Part shown: positions 43,647 to 53,324 of the stretch, in pieces
Position numbering within the stretch: position 1 is the first letter of the stretch
Layout: the number at the start of each line of letters is the position of its first letter
Origin: Solwaraspora sp. WMMA2065
GTDB lineage: Bacteria > Actinomycetota > Actinomycetes > Mycobacteriales > Micromonosporaceae
Direction: 5' to 3'
Assembly (NCBI RefSeq): GCF_030345075.1
Contig: NZ_CP128361.1
Span: 1,922,001-1,986,000, forward strand
Length of the DNA stretch: 64,000 nucleotides
Notes under the pieces: model-generated
The model's input: the letters and a program-made list of their open reading frames with translations, nothing else
The model's database searches: none
Told to the model about the DNA's origin: nothing
Position numbers and translations under genes: made by a program

Positions 43647-46033
43647 CTGCCGCCACGACGACCAGGTTCACCCTCGACGACCCGCTCGGCCGGATGACCA
43701 TCGAACCGCTCGACGTCGCCGGTCACGCCGGCCTGCTGCACGCCTGGATCACCCACCCCCGGTCGGTGTTCTGGGGAATGCCCGACGCCGACCTCGACAC
43801 CGTACGGCGCGAGTACCAGCTCATCGACGCCAATCCGCATCATCACGCGTGGCTCGGCCGGCTCGACGGCGTACCGCTGTTCCTCACCGAGACCTACGAA
43901 CCGGCGCACAGCGAACTCGCCGGCCACTACCCCGTACAGCCCGGCGACGTCGGGATGCACGTGCTGGTCGCACCGCCGGACGGCGAGCCCCGGCACGGGG
44001 TCACGTCGGCGGTGATGCGCACGGTGATGACCTTCGTCTTCGCCGACCCGGCGCACCACCGGGTCGTCGTCGAACCCGATGTGCGCAACGAGGCGATCGC
44101 CGCGAAGAACGCCGAAGCCGGCTTCGTCGTCGACCGGCTGATCCAACTGTCCGACAAGCAGGCCCGGCTCAGCTTCTGTTCCCGGTCCGCGTTCCGCGTC
44201 AGCCGGCTGGGCGGTGCCGACGGATCCGCTGCGGAGAGCCCGATGACACCCCCCGCCCACCTCGCGCCGGGCCCGATCGCGGCCGCCCACCGCCAGCTGG
44301 TCGCCAAGGCCATCGCCGAGTTCAGCCACGAGCGGCTGATCCAGCCCCTACCCGACGACACGCTCCCGGCCGGCCCCGGCGGCGACGGGTACCGGCTGAC
44401 GACCGACGACCGGGTCGCGTACCTGTTCCGGGCCCGCCGGTACGCCCTCGACCACTGGCTGATCGACGCCGCGTCACTGACCCGCCAGGTCGACGGCACC
44501 CCGGCGGAGCTGAACGCCCTCGACCTGGTCGTCGAACTGCGGGAGACGTTGGGCATCCCACCCAAGCTGCTCGGCACCTACCTGGAGGAGATCAGCGCCA
44601 CCCTGGCCGGTGCCGCCTGGAAGCACCATCACCGCCGGGAACGCGCCGCCGACCTGGTGCAGGCCGACTTCCAGACCATCGAATCGGCGATGACCGAAGG
44701 CCACCCGCTGTTCGTCGCCAACAACGGCCGGATCGGCTTCGGCCTGACCGACCACGAGGCGTACGCGCCGGAGGCCGGCGCCCCGGTGCGGCTGGTCTGG
44801 CTGGCGGTACGCCGTGACCTGAGCACCTTCACCGCCGGCCACGGCGTCGACGAGCAGAGCCACTACCTCGACGAACTGGGTGCCGAGACGCTGCACCGGT
44901 TCGCCGACCAGCTCCGCGGGCTCGGCCTCGACCCGGGCGGCTACCGGTACCTGCCGGTGCACCCGTGGCAGTGGGAACACAAGGTCGGCGTCACGTTCGC
45001 CGCCGACGTGGCGTCCCGGGCGATCGTCCCGGTCGGGACGAGTCCGGACCGGTACCGGGCGCAGCAGTCAATCCGCACCTTCTTCAACGTCGACCACCCG
45101 CACCGGCACTACGTCAAGACCGCGCTGTCCATCCAGAACATGGGCTTCATGCGCGGGCTGTCCCCGGCGTACATGCGGGCCACCCCGCCGATCAACGACT
45201 GGGTCGCAGACCTGGTCGCCGCCGACGACACACTGCGCGACTGCGGGTTCGAGGTGCTGCGGGAGCTGGCGTCGGTCGGTTACACCGGGGACGCGTACCA
45301 CCGCAGCGGAGCGCCGGTCTCGGCGTACCAGCGGATGCTCGCCGCGTTGTGGCGGGAGAGCCCGGTGCCCCGGATCGCGCCCGGTCAGCGGCTGGCCACC
45401 ATGGCCAGCCTGCTGCACCGCGACCGCGACGGCGCGCACCTGGCCACCGCGCTGATCGCGGCGTCCGGCCTGCCGGCCGCCGACTGGCTGGCCCGGTACC
45501 TGCGGGCCTACCTGCGCCCGCTGCTGCACTGCCTGCTCGGCCACGACCTGGCGTTCATGCCGCACGGGGAGAACCTGATCCTCGTGCTGGCGGACCACGT
45601 ACCGGTCCGGGTGTTCATGAAGGACATCGGCGAGGAGGTCGTCGCCATGCACGACCGCGAACTGCCGGCCACGGTCGAACGGATCCGGATGCCGGTCGAC
45701 GACGACTTCCGGGTCCTGGCCGTGTTCACCGACGTCTTCGACGGTTTCCTGCGTTTCCTGGCCGCGATCCTGGACGCCGACGGTGTGCTGCCGGCGGACC
45801 GGTTCTGGCAGCTGGTCGCCGAGTGCGTCCGCCGGCACGGCGACGACCACCCGCAGCTGCGGGACAGGTTGGACTTCTTCGCGCCCACCTTCCGGCACTC
45901 CTGCCTGAACCGGTTGCAGCTGCGGAACACGCTGCAGATGGTCGACCTGACCGACCAGGCCGGGTCGTTGATCTTCGTCGGGGCGCAGGACAATCCGATC
46001 GCCACCGTCGCGGCCCCGGCCCCGGCCCCGTGA
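43643..46033 (+). CDS. Acyltransferase-NIS synthetase fusion (DesC-DesD-like)
   Basis: 796 aa from GTG 43643, overlapping the monooxygenase stop as GTGA. Residues 1-195 are an AlcB/DesC-type acyltransferase (SVFWGMPDADLD, HAWLGRLDGVPLFLTETYEP, HYPVQPGDVGMHVLV, VVVEPDVRNEAIAAKNAEAG, LSDKQARLSF). Residues 201-796 are an IucA/IucC NIS synthetase followed by a FhuF-like end: EGHPLFVANNGRIGFGLTDH, YRYLPVHPWQWEH, ALSIQNMGFMRGLSPAYMRA, AFMPHGENLILVL and FMKDIGEEVV. The first domain acylates the N-hydroxyamine (for example with succinyl-CoA); the second condenses the products with ATP. In desferrioxamine clusters these are usually separate genes. An internal ATG at codon 201 (44243) has GGAGAG just upstream. 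Confidence 0.88.
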   Translation: MTAATTTRFTLDDPLGRMTIEPLDVAGHAGLLHAWITHPRSVFWGMPDADLDTVRREYQLIDANPHHHAWLGRLDGVPLFLTETYEPAHSELAGHYPVQPGDVGMHVLVAPPDGEPRHGVTSAVMRTVMTFVFADPAHHRVVVEPDVRNEAIAAKNAEAGFVVDRLIQLSDKQARLSFCSRSAFRVSRLGGADGSAAESPMTPPAHLAPGPIAAAHRQLVAKAIAEFSHERLIQPLPDDTLPAGPGGDGYRLTTDDRVAYLFRARRYALDHWLIDAASLTRQVDGTPAELNALDLVVELRETLGIPPKLLGTYLEEISATLAGAAWKHHHRRERAADLVQADFQTIESAMTEGHPLFVANNGRIGFGLTDHEAYAPEAGAPVRLVWLAVRRDLSTFTAGHGVDEQSHYLDELGAETLHRFADQLRGLGLDPGGYRYLPVHPWQWEHKVGVTFAADVASRAIVPVGTSPDRYRAQQSIRTFFNVDHPHRHYVKTALSIQNMGFMRGLSPAYMRATPPINDWVADLVAADDTLRDCGFEVLRELASVGYTGDAYHRSGAPVSAYQRMLAALWRESPVPRIAPGQRLATMASLLHRDRDGAHLATALIAASGLPAADWLARYLRAYLRPLLHCLLGHDLAFMPHGENLILVLADHVPVRVFMKDIGEEVVAMHDRELPATVERIRMPVDDDFRVLAVFTDVFDGFLRFLAAILDADGVLPADRFWQLVAECVRRHGDDHPQLRDRLDFFAPTFRHSCLNRLQLRNTLQMVDLTDQAGSLIFVGAQDNPIATVAAPAPAP

Positions 46034-48720
46034 CGGCCCCATCCGGCACCGGCCCCGAAACGGCCCGCTACGCCGCCAGCCGGTCCGGGCGGGTGCACCG
46101 GGACGGGTACGGCGTACCGCACCTGTGGGCGGCCGACGTCGACGACCTCGCCTACCTGCAGGGGCACACCGCCGCCAACGACCGGGCCTGGCAGATCGAG
46201 GTCGAACGGTGGCGCGCGGAGGGCGCGCTGGCCAGCCGGCTCGGCCGGGCCGAGGTCGGCTGGGACCGGTTCGCCCGCCGGGCCCGCCTCGACGACACCG
46301 CCGAACGCTGCTTCCACCGGCTGGACCCGGCGACCCGCCGCTGGGTGGGCGCGTACGTCGACGGCGTCAACGACGGCCTCGCCCAGGGCGCCGTCGCGGC
46401 ACCCGAGTTCGCCGCCACCGGCACCACCGCCGGCACCTGGCGGCCATGGACCCCACTCGGCGTGTTCCTGGTGCAGCACGTGCTGTTCGGCACCTTCGGC
46501 AACAAGCTGTGGCGGGCGCACGTCACCGCGACCCTCGGTCCGGCGGCGGTCGACCTGTTCGCCATGGAGCCGCCCGCGTCGTCGGGCAGCAACGCCTGGG
46601 CGGTGACCGGACGGAACAGCAACACCGGATTCCCGGTCATCGCCGGCGACCCGCACCGGATTCTGGAGCTGCCCAACGTCTACCAGCAGGTGCAGCTGAC
46701 CTGCCCCGAGTTCGACGTCTTCGGGTTCGCCTTCCCCGGCGTGCCAGGGCTGCCGCACTTCGGCCACGCCGGCGACGTCGCCTGGGCGATCACCAACGCC
46801 ATGGCCGACTACCAGGACCTGTACCGCGAACAGCTGCGCCGGGTCGACGGACGGGTGCTGGTCCGCCAGGTCGACGGCTGGGCCCCGGTGCCGGCGCACA
46901 CCGAACTGATCGAGGTACGCGACGCCGACCCGGTGCCGGTCGAGGTGGTCGAAACCCCGCGCGGACCGGTGATCGACGTGGACCTACGCACCGGTGAGGC
47001 GATCAGCCTGCGTACGCCGAGCCGGGTCGGCGGGGCGCTGGGCTTCGACGCGCTGCTGCCGCTGCTGCGGGCCCGCCGGGTCGGCGACGTCGAACGGGCG
47101 CTGCGGCACTGGGTGGAGCCGGTCAACAGTGTGCTGGTCGCGGACCGCTCCGGCGCGGTGCGCCGGCTGGTCGCCGGCCGGGTGCCGATGCGCGACGACC
47201 GGTGCCGGCAGGTGCCGGTGCCCGGCTGGGAACCCCGGTACGCCTGGCGACCCGGGTACGCCGCCCTGCCCGCCGCCGAGGTGTCCGATGTGGTAGTCAA
47301 CGCCAACGACCGGCGCGGCGGCGACACCGCGGACCTCGGCGTCGACTTCGCCGCACCGCACCGGGCCCGACGGATCCGCCAGCTGGTCGACGGCGGGGCC
47401 GCACCCGAGTTGGTGCACATGGACTCCCAGGTGCCGCTGGCCGGGCTACGCCGGCTGCTGCGCGGCCTGGACCTGACCGACCAGCCCGTGCCGGTGCGCC
47501 GGCTGCGCGAGACGCTGCTCGACTGGGACGGCCGGATGGCGGCCGGCAGCGCCGACGCCGGACTGTTCGCCGCCTGGCGGGCCGCGCTGGTCCACCGGCT
47601 GTCCGCCGAGCCCTGCCTACGGCCGCTGCACAGCGAACCCGGCTTCGACGAACTGTTCGCCCCGTGGACCGACCCGGTGGGCCGGATCGGGCTGGCGCTG
47701 GACCGGCTGGTCGACGGGCTGCCCCGGCTGGGTGGCGACCCGGGCCGCTGTGCGGTAGCCGCGCTGGTCGAGGTGACCGACGGACCGCCGCCGGGTCCGT
47801 GGGGCGACCGGCACCTGCTGCACCCGGTACGGGTGCTGCCCGGCGCCGCCGATCCGGCCACCGGCGCGCTGGGCGATCCGGTCCCGCTCGACGGCGACAC
47901 CGGCAGTGTCCTGGCCACCTCCAGCGTGCCCGGTGTCTCCGACGTGTGCTGGCGCGGACCGGTGGCCCGCTACGTCTGGGACCTCGCCGACCCGGCGGCG
48001 AGCCGCTGGGTGGTGCCGTTCGGTGCCTCGGGAAGGCCCGGTGACCGGCACTTCGCCGACCAGTTGCCCCGGTGGGCGGCGGGCGAGCTGGTCCCGGTCG
48101 CGCCGGTGCGCTGGACCGCCGGTCCCGGCGGGACGGCACGGCCGGCCGTCTACGTCGAGCAACTGCCCGGCATCGGCCGGTTCCGTCTGGTGGTGCTGGA
48201 CCCCACCGAGGACCTCGACCTGCTGTACGGCTGGGTCACCGAGCCACGGGCCCGGTTCTGGGGGATGACCGGGCACACCCGGGATCAGGTGGGCGACGTC
48301 TACCGGTTCCTCGACGGTCTGGACTCGCACCACGCGTACCTGATGACCGTCGACGACGAACCGGTCGGCATCTTCCAGACCTACCTGCCGGCCGAGGACC
48401 CGCTCGGCGAGCACTACCCGGTACGCGACGGTGACATCGGGATCCATCTGTTCCTCGCCCCGGCCCGGCGGCCGGTCGCCGGGTTCACCGGCGCGGTGGC
48501 GGACGCGTTCACCCGCTACCTGTTCAGTGATCCTGGCCGGCGCCGGATCGTCATCGAGCCGGACGTCCGCAACGACCGGGCGCTGCGCCGCTGGAAGCGA
48601 CTGGGCTTCGAGTTCGACGGGGAGCTGGCGTTGGCCGACAAGCGCGCCCGGCTGGCGTTCCTGACCCGGGAGGCGTTCACCGCCAGGCAGCCCACCGGCG
48701 GCGTACCATCGTCCCGGTGA
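46030..48720 (+). CDS. Penicillin acylase-acyltransferase fusion in the siderophore operon
   Basis: 896 aa from GTG 46030, overlapping the previous stop as GTGA. Residues 1-690 are a penicillin-amidase-type Ntn hydrolase. The start (VHRDGYGVPHLWA) is typical of the alpha chain, and the predicted nucleophile Ser187 begins the beta chain in SNAWAVTGRN, followed by GDPHRILELPNVYQQVQLTC and SNTGFPVIAGDP, and ends near FADQLPRWAAGELVPV. No signal peptide is seen, unlike PvdQ. Residues about 700-880 are an AlcB/DesC-type acyltransferase paralogous to the first domain of the preceding protein (RARFWGMTGHT, HYPVRDGDIGIHLFLAP, RIVIEPDVRNDRALRRWKRL, LADKRARLAF). It may add and remove acyl groups on the siderophore or its precursor. 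This is a rare combination and its substrate is unknown. Confidence 0.85.
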   Translation: MTAPSGTGPETARYAASRSGRVHRDGYGVPHLWAADVDDLAYLQGHTAANDRAWQIEVERWRAEGALASRLGRAEVGWDRFARRARLDDTAERCFHRLDPATRRWVGAYVDGVNDGLAQGAVAAPEFAATGTTAGTWRPWTPLGVFLVQHVLFGTFGNKLWRAHVTATLGPAAVDLFAMEPPASSGSNAWAVTGRNSNTGFPVIAGDPHRILELPNVYQQVQLTCPEFDVFGFAFPGVPGLPHFGHAGDVAWAITNAMADYQDLYREQLRRVDGRVLVRQVDGWAPVPAHTELIEVRDADPVPVEVVETPRGPVIDVDLRTGEAISLRTPSRVGGALGFDALLPLLRARRVGDVERALRHWVEPVNSVLVADRSGAVRRLVAGRVPMRDDRCRQVPVPGWEPRYAWRPGYAALPAAEVSDVVVNANDRRGGDTADLGVDFAAPHRARRIRQLVDGGAAPELVHMDSQVPLAGLRRLLRGLDLTDQPVPVRRLRETLLDWDGRMAAGSADAGLFAAWRAALVHRLSAEPCLRPLHSEPGFDELFAPWTDPVGRIGLALDRLVDGLPRLGGDPGRCAVAALVEVTDGPPPGPWGDRHLLHPVRVLPGAADPATGALGDPVPLDGDTGSVLATSSVPGVSDVCWRGPVARYVWDLADPAASRWVVPFGASGRPGDRHFADQLPRWAAGELVPVAPVRWTAGPGGTARPAVYVEQLPGIGRFRLVVLDPTEDLDLLYGWVTEPRARFWGMTGHTRDQVGDVYRFLDGLDSHHAYLMTVDDEPVGIFQTYLPAEDPLGEHYPVRDGDIGIHLFLAPARRPVAGFTGAVADAFTRYLFSDPGRRRIVIEPDVRNDRALRRWKRLGFEFDGELALADKRARLAFLTREAFTARQPTGGVPSSR

Positions 48721-49520
48721 CCGCCGCTGACCAGCCACGCACCGCCGTGCCGTCCCGGGTGCTGGCCGCCGATCCGCAGCTCGCCGGTTTGCGCCGGTCG
48801 CTGGAGTTCTACTACGGCGATCCGGACCGGGACACCGCGATGGATCTGCTCTACCGGCGGTTCGTCGCACCGGGCGATCTGGTCTTCGACATCGGCGCGC
48901 ACGTCGGCGACCGGGTGGGCAGCTTCCGGCGGTTAGGCGCACGGGTGGTGGCGGTGGAGCCGCAGCCGTTGTGCGCCCGCGCGGTGCGGCTCGTCTACGC
49001 GGACGATCCGGCGGTCACCGTACTGCCGGCGGCGTGCGGGGACACCGCCGGCCCGGTGCGGATGTACATCAACTCGGTTAATCCCACGGTCTCCACCGCG
49101 TCGGCCGACTTCGTCGGCGCTGCCGACGGTGCCGACGGCTGGTCGGACCAGGTCTGGGACGGCGAGATCGAGGTGCCGGCGACGACCCTCGACCAGTTGA
49201 TCGCCGAGTACGGCCGGCCGACGTTCGTCAAGATCGACGTCGAGGGGTTCGAGGAGGCCGTGCTCGCCGGACTGTCCCGGCCGCTGCCGGCACTGTCCTT
49301 CGAGTTCACCACGATCCAGCGGGACACGGCGCTGCGCTGTCTGACTCGGCTGGCCAAGCTCGGCGACTACCGGTTCGACGTCGCGCTGGGTGAGAGCCAG
49401 CAGCTGACCTTCGACCGGTGGGTGCCGCAAGCGGAGATGGCCGCGCATCTGCGGGCACTGCCGCACGCGGCCAACTCGGGCGACGTCTACGCGGTGCTGC
49501 CGGGCGGGTCAGCCGGCTAG
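48717..49520 (+). CDS. FkbM-family SAM-dependent methyltransferase
   Basis: 267 aa from GTG 48717, overlapping the acylase-acyltransferase stop as GTGA, so it belongs to the siderophore operon. The fold signatures are DLVFDIGAHVGDRVGSFRRL (SAM loop), VVAVEPQPLCARAV and FVKIDVEGFEEAVLAGLS, which is diagnostic for FkbM. It probably O-methylates a small molecule, so methylation of the hydroxamate product is a reasonable guess. Its 3' end overlaps the convergent CDP-alcohol phosphatidyltransferase by 12 bp. Confidence 0.88.
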   Translation: MTAADQPRTAVPSRVLAADPQLAGLRRSLEFYYGDPDRDTAMDLLYRRFVAPGDLVFDIGAHVGDRVGSFRRLGARVVAVEPQPLCARAVRLVYADDPAVTVLPAACGDTAGPVRMYINSVNPTVSTASADFVGAADGADGWSDQVWDGEIEVPATTLDQLIAEYGRPTFVKIDVEGFEEAVLAGLSRPLPALSFEFTTIQRDTALRCLTRLAKLGDYRFDVALGESQQLTFDRWVPQAEMAAHLRALPHAANSGDVYAVLPGGSAG

Positions 49521-50258
49521 CTCCGCCCGCCACCGGTCGACCTGCGGCACGCGGCCGCGCCACAGCCAGTGCACGTCCCGCCCGAACGACCAGAGCAGCG
49601 CGGCCAGCACGCCGGCGACCAGCGCGGTGACCAGCGCCGGCGACGCGATCCCGGCAGCCGCCAGCACCAGCACGGCACCCTGGGTGGCGGCCACCGTCTT
49701 GCGGCTGAACCGGGGCGGCAGCGGCGCCCGCAGCCAGGGCAGCAACCGGGCGGCGGCACCGAACACGTAGCGGAACACCCCGATCGCCAGCACCCACCAG
49801 CCGACCGACGCGGCCACGAACACGCTGAGTACCAGGACCAGCGCCGAGTCGGTCTCCATGTCGAACCGGGCGCCCAGCCGCGAACAGGTGCCGGTCCGGC
49901 GGGCCACCTGACCGTCGACGCCGTCGAGCAGCAGGGCCACCGCGGCCAGGGTCACCAGCAACGCGACCGGGACCGGCCCGACGAACGAGTCGGCCACCAG
50001 CGCGGTCACCGCGCCGACCAGGGTGCCCCGGGCCAGGGTGACGCTGTCCGCCGGACCCCAGCCGGCCACCTCGGGATGCTGCATCGCCCGGATGAGCAGC
50101 GCCCAGGTCACCAGGCCGTAGACCAGTCCGGCCGACCAGCCGGCCACGCCGAGGCCACTGGTCGCCGCCAGGATCAGCAGGACCGTGATCTGGGCGAGCA
50201 GCCCGATACTCGGCGCGTGTACCGACCCAACAGTTTCACTACGTGCACTTACCGTCAC
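49509..50258 (-). CDS. CDP-alcohol phosphatidyltransferase family membrane protein
   Basis: 249 aa. The catalytic signature DG-x2-AR-x8-G-x3-D-x3-D is present as DGVDGQVARRTGTCSRLGARFD and ETD. Six or so hydrophobic helices surround it. The enzyme would transfer a phosphatidyl group from CDP-diacylglycerol to an alcohol; the substrate cannot be read. The start may lie further in; the listed GTG/ATG-proximal codon MTVSARSETVG is taken. It is alone, not linked to other lipid genes. Confidence 0.8.
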   Translation of the reverse strand: MTVSARSETVGSVHAPSIGLLAQITVLLILAATSGLGVAGWSAGLVYGLVTWALLIRAMQHPEVAGWGPADSVTLARGTLVGAVTALVADSFVGPVPVALLVTLAAVALLLDGVDGQVARRTGTCSRLGARFDMETDSALVLVLSVFVAASVGWWVLAIGVFRYVFGAAARLLPWLRAPLPPRFSRKTVAATQGAVLVLAAAGIASPALVTALVAGVLAALLWSFGRDVHWLWRGRVPQVDRWRAELAG

Positions 50259-50418
50259 TTCTCCTCCGTCACCGAATGGCCACCGGCGTAGTACGCCCCG
50301 GTGCCCATATCCCCACCAACGGCGATTCGGTGCGAAGAGTTCACTGGCCGGGCCGGAATTTCAAGTCGGCACCCGGACACCGTGACGGCCGACGCAGCCA
50401 ACCAGCACTTGGTGACGA

Positions 50419-50925
50419 TCAGTAGCCGGTCCAGACGGCTTTTGCTCCCGAATCGCCGGCCCGCACCACGAAGTAGAGGCTTACCCCGGCCGCGACGACG
50501 ACCAAACCCTTCACCACCAGAACCAGCAGCCCGTTGCCACGCGCCCCGGCGGCGGCCGCGCCGTGCGCGGCGGCTGCCCGGGGACCGACCAGGTACACCA
50601 GGGCCAGGGTGGCGAGCGCCAGCACGATCGAGGCGAGCAGCGTCAGGTTCCCCAACTGTTCGTGCTCCTCGATCACCGGCCGGAAGCTCTCGGTGATCCG
50701 ACCGGCCGTGTCCATCCGGTTGAGGAACGCGTCGCCGGACAGCTTGGTGACCAGCGCGGCGATCGGCGTGACAACGGCCAGCACGGCCAGCACCCACCGG
50801 GTGTGCGCCCGGATGAACGGGACCAGGGCGTACCCGACCGCCAGCAGCGCCAGCAGCGGGACGAAGACCACCGCCGCATGCAGCAGCAGTGGATGGGCGG
50901 GGATTCCCGCGACTTCCTCGAACAT
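50419..50925 (-). CDS. DUF2231 four-helix membrane protein
   Basis: 168 aa from ATG 50925. The family start GIPAHPLLLHAAVVFVPLLA is present. Four hydrophobic helices follow, with the linker SFRPVIEEHEQLGNLTLLAS between helices 2 and 3 and a Gly/Ala-rich loop (AAAHGAAAAGARGNG) before the last. The conserved His pair (AHP and LHA) is typical, and a heme or metal role has been proposed for the family but not shown here. The next gene upstream is the oxidase subunit, in the same direction but 125 bp away. Confidence 0.8.
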   Translation of the reverse strand: MFEEVAGIPAHPLLLHAAVVFVPLLALLAVGYALVPFIRAHTRWVLAVLAVVTPIAALVTKLSGDAFLNRMDTAGRITESFRPVIEEHEQLGNLTLLASIVLALATLALVYLVGPRAAAAHGAAAAGARGNGLLVLVVKGLVVVAAGVSLYFVVRAGDSGAKAVWTGY

Positions 50926-51050
50926 GTCTACGCCTCCTCGGCGGTTCCACGGCAGTCATGGCGACCAGGGATCGGAGGCTAACCCACCAGGAACCGGTAC
51001 GGCAGCAGCCACCCGGCGACCGCCGGGCGGCGCGCGTACCGCAGAGTCGG

Positions 51051-53048
51051 TCAGGAGTCTTCGTCCTCGTCCGCGGACGGAAGCCGCCACCGTCGTTCCT
51101 GCGGACCACGTTGGGCGCCGAGGGTGTTCTCCGGTTCGGTGGTGTGCTCGAAACTGGGCCGACGGACCTGTTCCGGCCGGGGCACCTGGACGGCCCGGGC
51201 ACCGGACACCGGGTCCGGTACGAAGGTGGCGACGTCGGTGGGACCCTGCGCCGGACCGCGCGGGACGATCCGGTGGGCGGCCGGATCACGGTGCAGTTCG
51301 TCGACGAAGTGCTGCGGCGGCTCGGTGTCCCGCTGCGGCAGGTCGCGACCGAGATCCGCGACGAACAGACCGTACTTGGCCTCGAAGGCCGGACGTTCGG
51401 ACCTGATCCGGGGCAACCGGTCGAAGTTGCGCAGCGGCGGCGGGCAGGTAGTCGCCCACTCGAGCGAGTTGCCGAACCCCCACGGGTCGTGCACGCTCAC
51501 CTGCTCGCCGAACCGGTACGACTTCCACACGTTCCAGATGAAGAACAGCGTGGACGCCCCCAGGATGAACGATCCGATGGTGGCGATGGTGTTCAGGACG
51601 GTGAAGCCGTCGGTCGGCAGATAGTCGGCGTACCGGCGGGGAAAACCCTCGTTGCCGAGCCAGTGCTGGACCAGGAAGGTGGCGTGGAAGCCGATGAACA
51701 TCGTCCAGAAGTGCGCCTTGCCGAGCGCTTCGTCGAGCAGTCGGCCGGTCATCTTCGGGAACCAGAAATAGATGCCGGCGAACGCCGCGAAGACGATTGT
51801 ACCGAACAGCACGTAGTGAAAGTGGGCCACGACGAAGTAGCTGTCGGTGACGTGGAAGTCGACCGGTGGGCTGGCCAGCAGCACGCCGGTCAGCCCGCCG
51901 AGCAAGAAGGTCACCAGGAAGCCGACCGCGAACAGCATCGGCGTCTCGAAGGTCAACTGCCCCTTCCACATGGTGCCGATCCAGTTGAAGAACTTGATTC
52001 CAGTGGGCACCGCGATCAGGAAGCTGAGCATGGCGAAGAACGGCAGCAGCACCTGCCCGGTGCCGAACATGTGGTGGGCCCAGACACTCATCGACAGCGC
52101 GGCGATCGCAATCGTCGCGGCCACCAGGCCCTTGTAGCCGAAGATCGGCTTGCGGGCGAAGACCGGGATGACCTCGCTGATGATGCCGAAGAACGGCAGC
52201 GCGACGATGTAGACCTCGGGATGGCCGAAGAACCAGAACAGATGCTGCCAGAGCATCGGGCCGCCGGTCTGCGGCGCGTACACGTGCGCGCCGAGCAGCC
52301 GGTCCGCCAGCAGCGCCAGCAGCGCCGCCGCCAGCAGCGGGAAGACCAGGACCACCAGCAGCGCGGTGATCAGGATGTTCCAGGTGAAGATCGGCATCCG
52401 GAACATGGTCATGCCCGGCGCACGCAGGGTGATGATGGTGGCGATCAGGTTGACCGAGCCGAGGATGGTGCCCAGGCCGGAGACGACCAGGCCGACGATC
52501 CACATGTTGGCGCCGACGCCCGGGGTGTGCTCCATCCGGCTCAACGGGGTGTAGGCGAACCAGCCGAAGTCGGGAGCGCCGCCGGGCGTCAGGAATCCCC
52601 CCATGACCAGCAGCCCACCTAGCAGATAGAGCCAGTACGCCAGCGCGTTGAGCCGGGGAAACGACACGTCCGGGGCACCGATCTGCAACGGCACCAGATA
52701 GTTGGCGAACCCGAACACCAGCGGGGTGGCGAACAGCAGCATCATGATCGTGCCGTGCATGGTGAACAGTTGGTTGTACTGCTCGGGCGAGAGAATCTGC
52801 ATTCCGGGCCGGGCCAACTCGGCCCGCATCAGCAGGGCCATGACGCCGCCCGCCACGAAGTAGCCGAAGGACGTGCCGAGGTACAACAGTCCAATCTGCT
52901 TGGCGTCGGTGGTCCGCAGCAGCCGGGTCAGCGAGTTGCCCGGTACCGCGGAGCGGACCGGGCCAGGGTTGGCACCGCCGGCTCCCAGCTCCACCGGCCG
53001 CGGCGGGGCCGTCTGTGCCGTACCCACCGCCGTGGTCTGCTCCGTCAT
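51051..53048 (-). CDS. ctaD: Cytochrome c oxidase subunit I (aa3 type), orphan copy with extended tail
   Basis: 665 aa from ATG 53048. All metal-ligand motifs are visible: HGTIMMLLF (heme a), the CuB/cross-linked His-Tyr motif [31 protein letters not shown], and the HFHYVLFG pair for heme a and a3. It is expected to reduce O2 and pump protons. No subunit II or III genes, nor heme genes, are near, so it must assemble with partners encoded elsewhere or be an extra isoform. After helix 12 ([20 protein letters not shown]) about 130 residues follow, with an acidic end (PSADEDEDS), longer than usual for the family. Confidence 0.93.
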   Translation of the reverse strand: MTEQTTAVGTAQTAPPRPVELGAGGANPGPVRSAVPGNSLTRLLRTTDAKQIGLLYLGTSFGYFVAGGVMALLMRAELARPGMQILSPEQYNQLFTMHGTIMMLLFATPLVFGFANYLVPLQIGAPDVSFPRLNALAYWLYLLGGLLVMGGFLTPGGAPDFGWFAYTPLSRMEHTPGVGANMWIVGLVVSGLGTILGSVNLIATIITLRAPGMTMFRMPIFTWNILITALLVVLVFPLLAAALLALLADRLLGAHVYAPQTGGPMLWQHLFWFFGHPEVYIVALPFFGIISEVIPVFARKPIFGYKGLVAATIAIAALSMSVWAHHMFGTGQVLLPFFAMLSFLIAVPTGIKFFNWIGTMWKGQLTFETPMLFAVGFLVTFLLGGLTGVLLASPPVDFHVTDSYFVVAHFHYVLFGTIVFAAFAGIYFWFPKMTGRLLDEALGKAHFWTMFIGFHATFLVQHWLGNEGFPRRYADYLPTDGFTVLNTIATIGSFILGASTLFFIWNVWKSYRFGEQVSVHDPWGFGNSLEWATTCPPPLRNFDRLPRIRSERPAFEAKYGLFVADLGRDLPQRDTEPPQHFVDELHRDPAAHRIVPRGPAQGPTDVATFVPDPVSGARAVQVPRPEQVRRPSFEHTTEPENTLGAQRGPQERRWRLPSADEDEDS

Positions 53049-53134
53049 GGCCGCCTCCCGCCCAGCACGTCAACCGACGGTAACTTGATAAATCATCGGT
53101 TGAGGCGGTAAATCCGGATCAGTCGGGTCAAAGC

Positions 53135-53281
53135 TTGGCCGACCTCGAGGCCGGCCGGGCCGACACGGACGCCGAGGTCGACTGGGTCGAACAGCTCGCC
53201 GCCGGATGGCCGATGCTCCGGGCGGTGGTGGCCCACGTGCCGCTGGAGCGGGCCGCCCGGCGGGTCTACCGGATCGGCTGA
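53135..53281 (+). pseudogene. C-terminal fragment of an unidentified gene
   Basis: The plus frame ending at 53281 reads LADLEAGRADTDAEVDWVEQ, then LAAGWPMLRAVVAHVPLERA, ARRVYRIG and stops. It has normal GC3 bias and the look of a protein end, but no start or RBS upstream; the frame runs back over the oxidase gene's promoter region. It may be the relic of a small enzyme. I could not identify the family. Confidence 0.3.
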
Positions 53282-53324
53282 CCGCAGACCGCCAGGCGGG
53301 AGGCCGCCGACGCGTGGCGTGACG

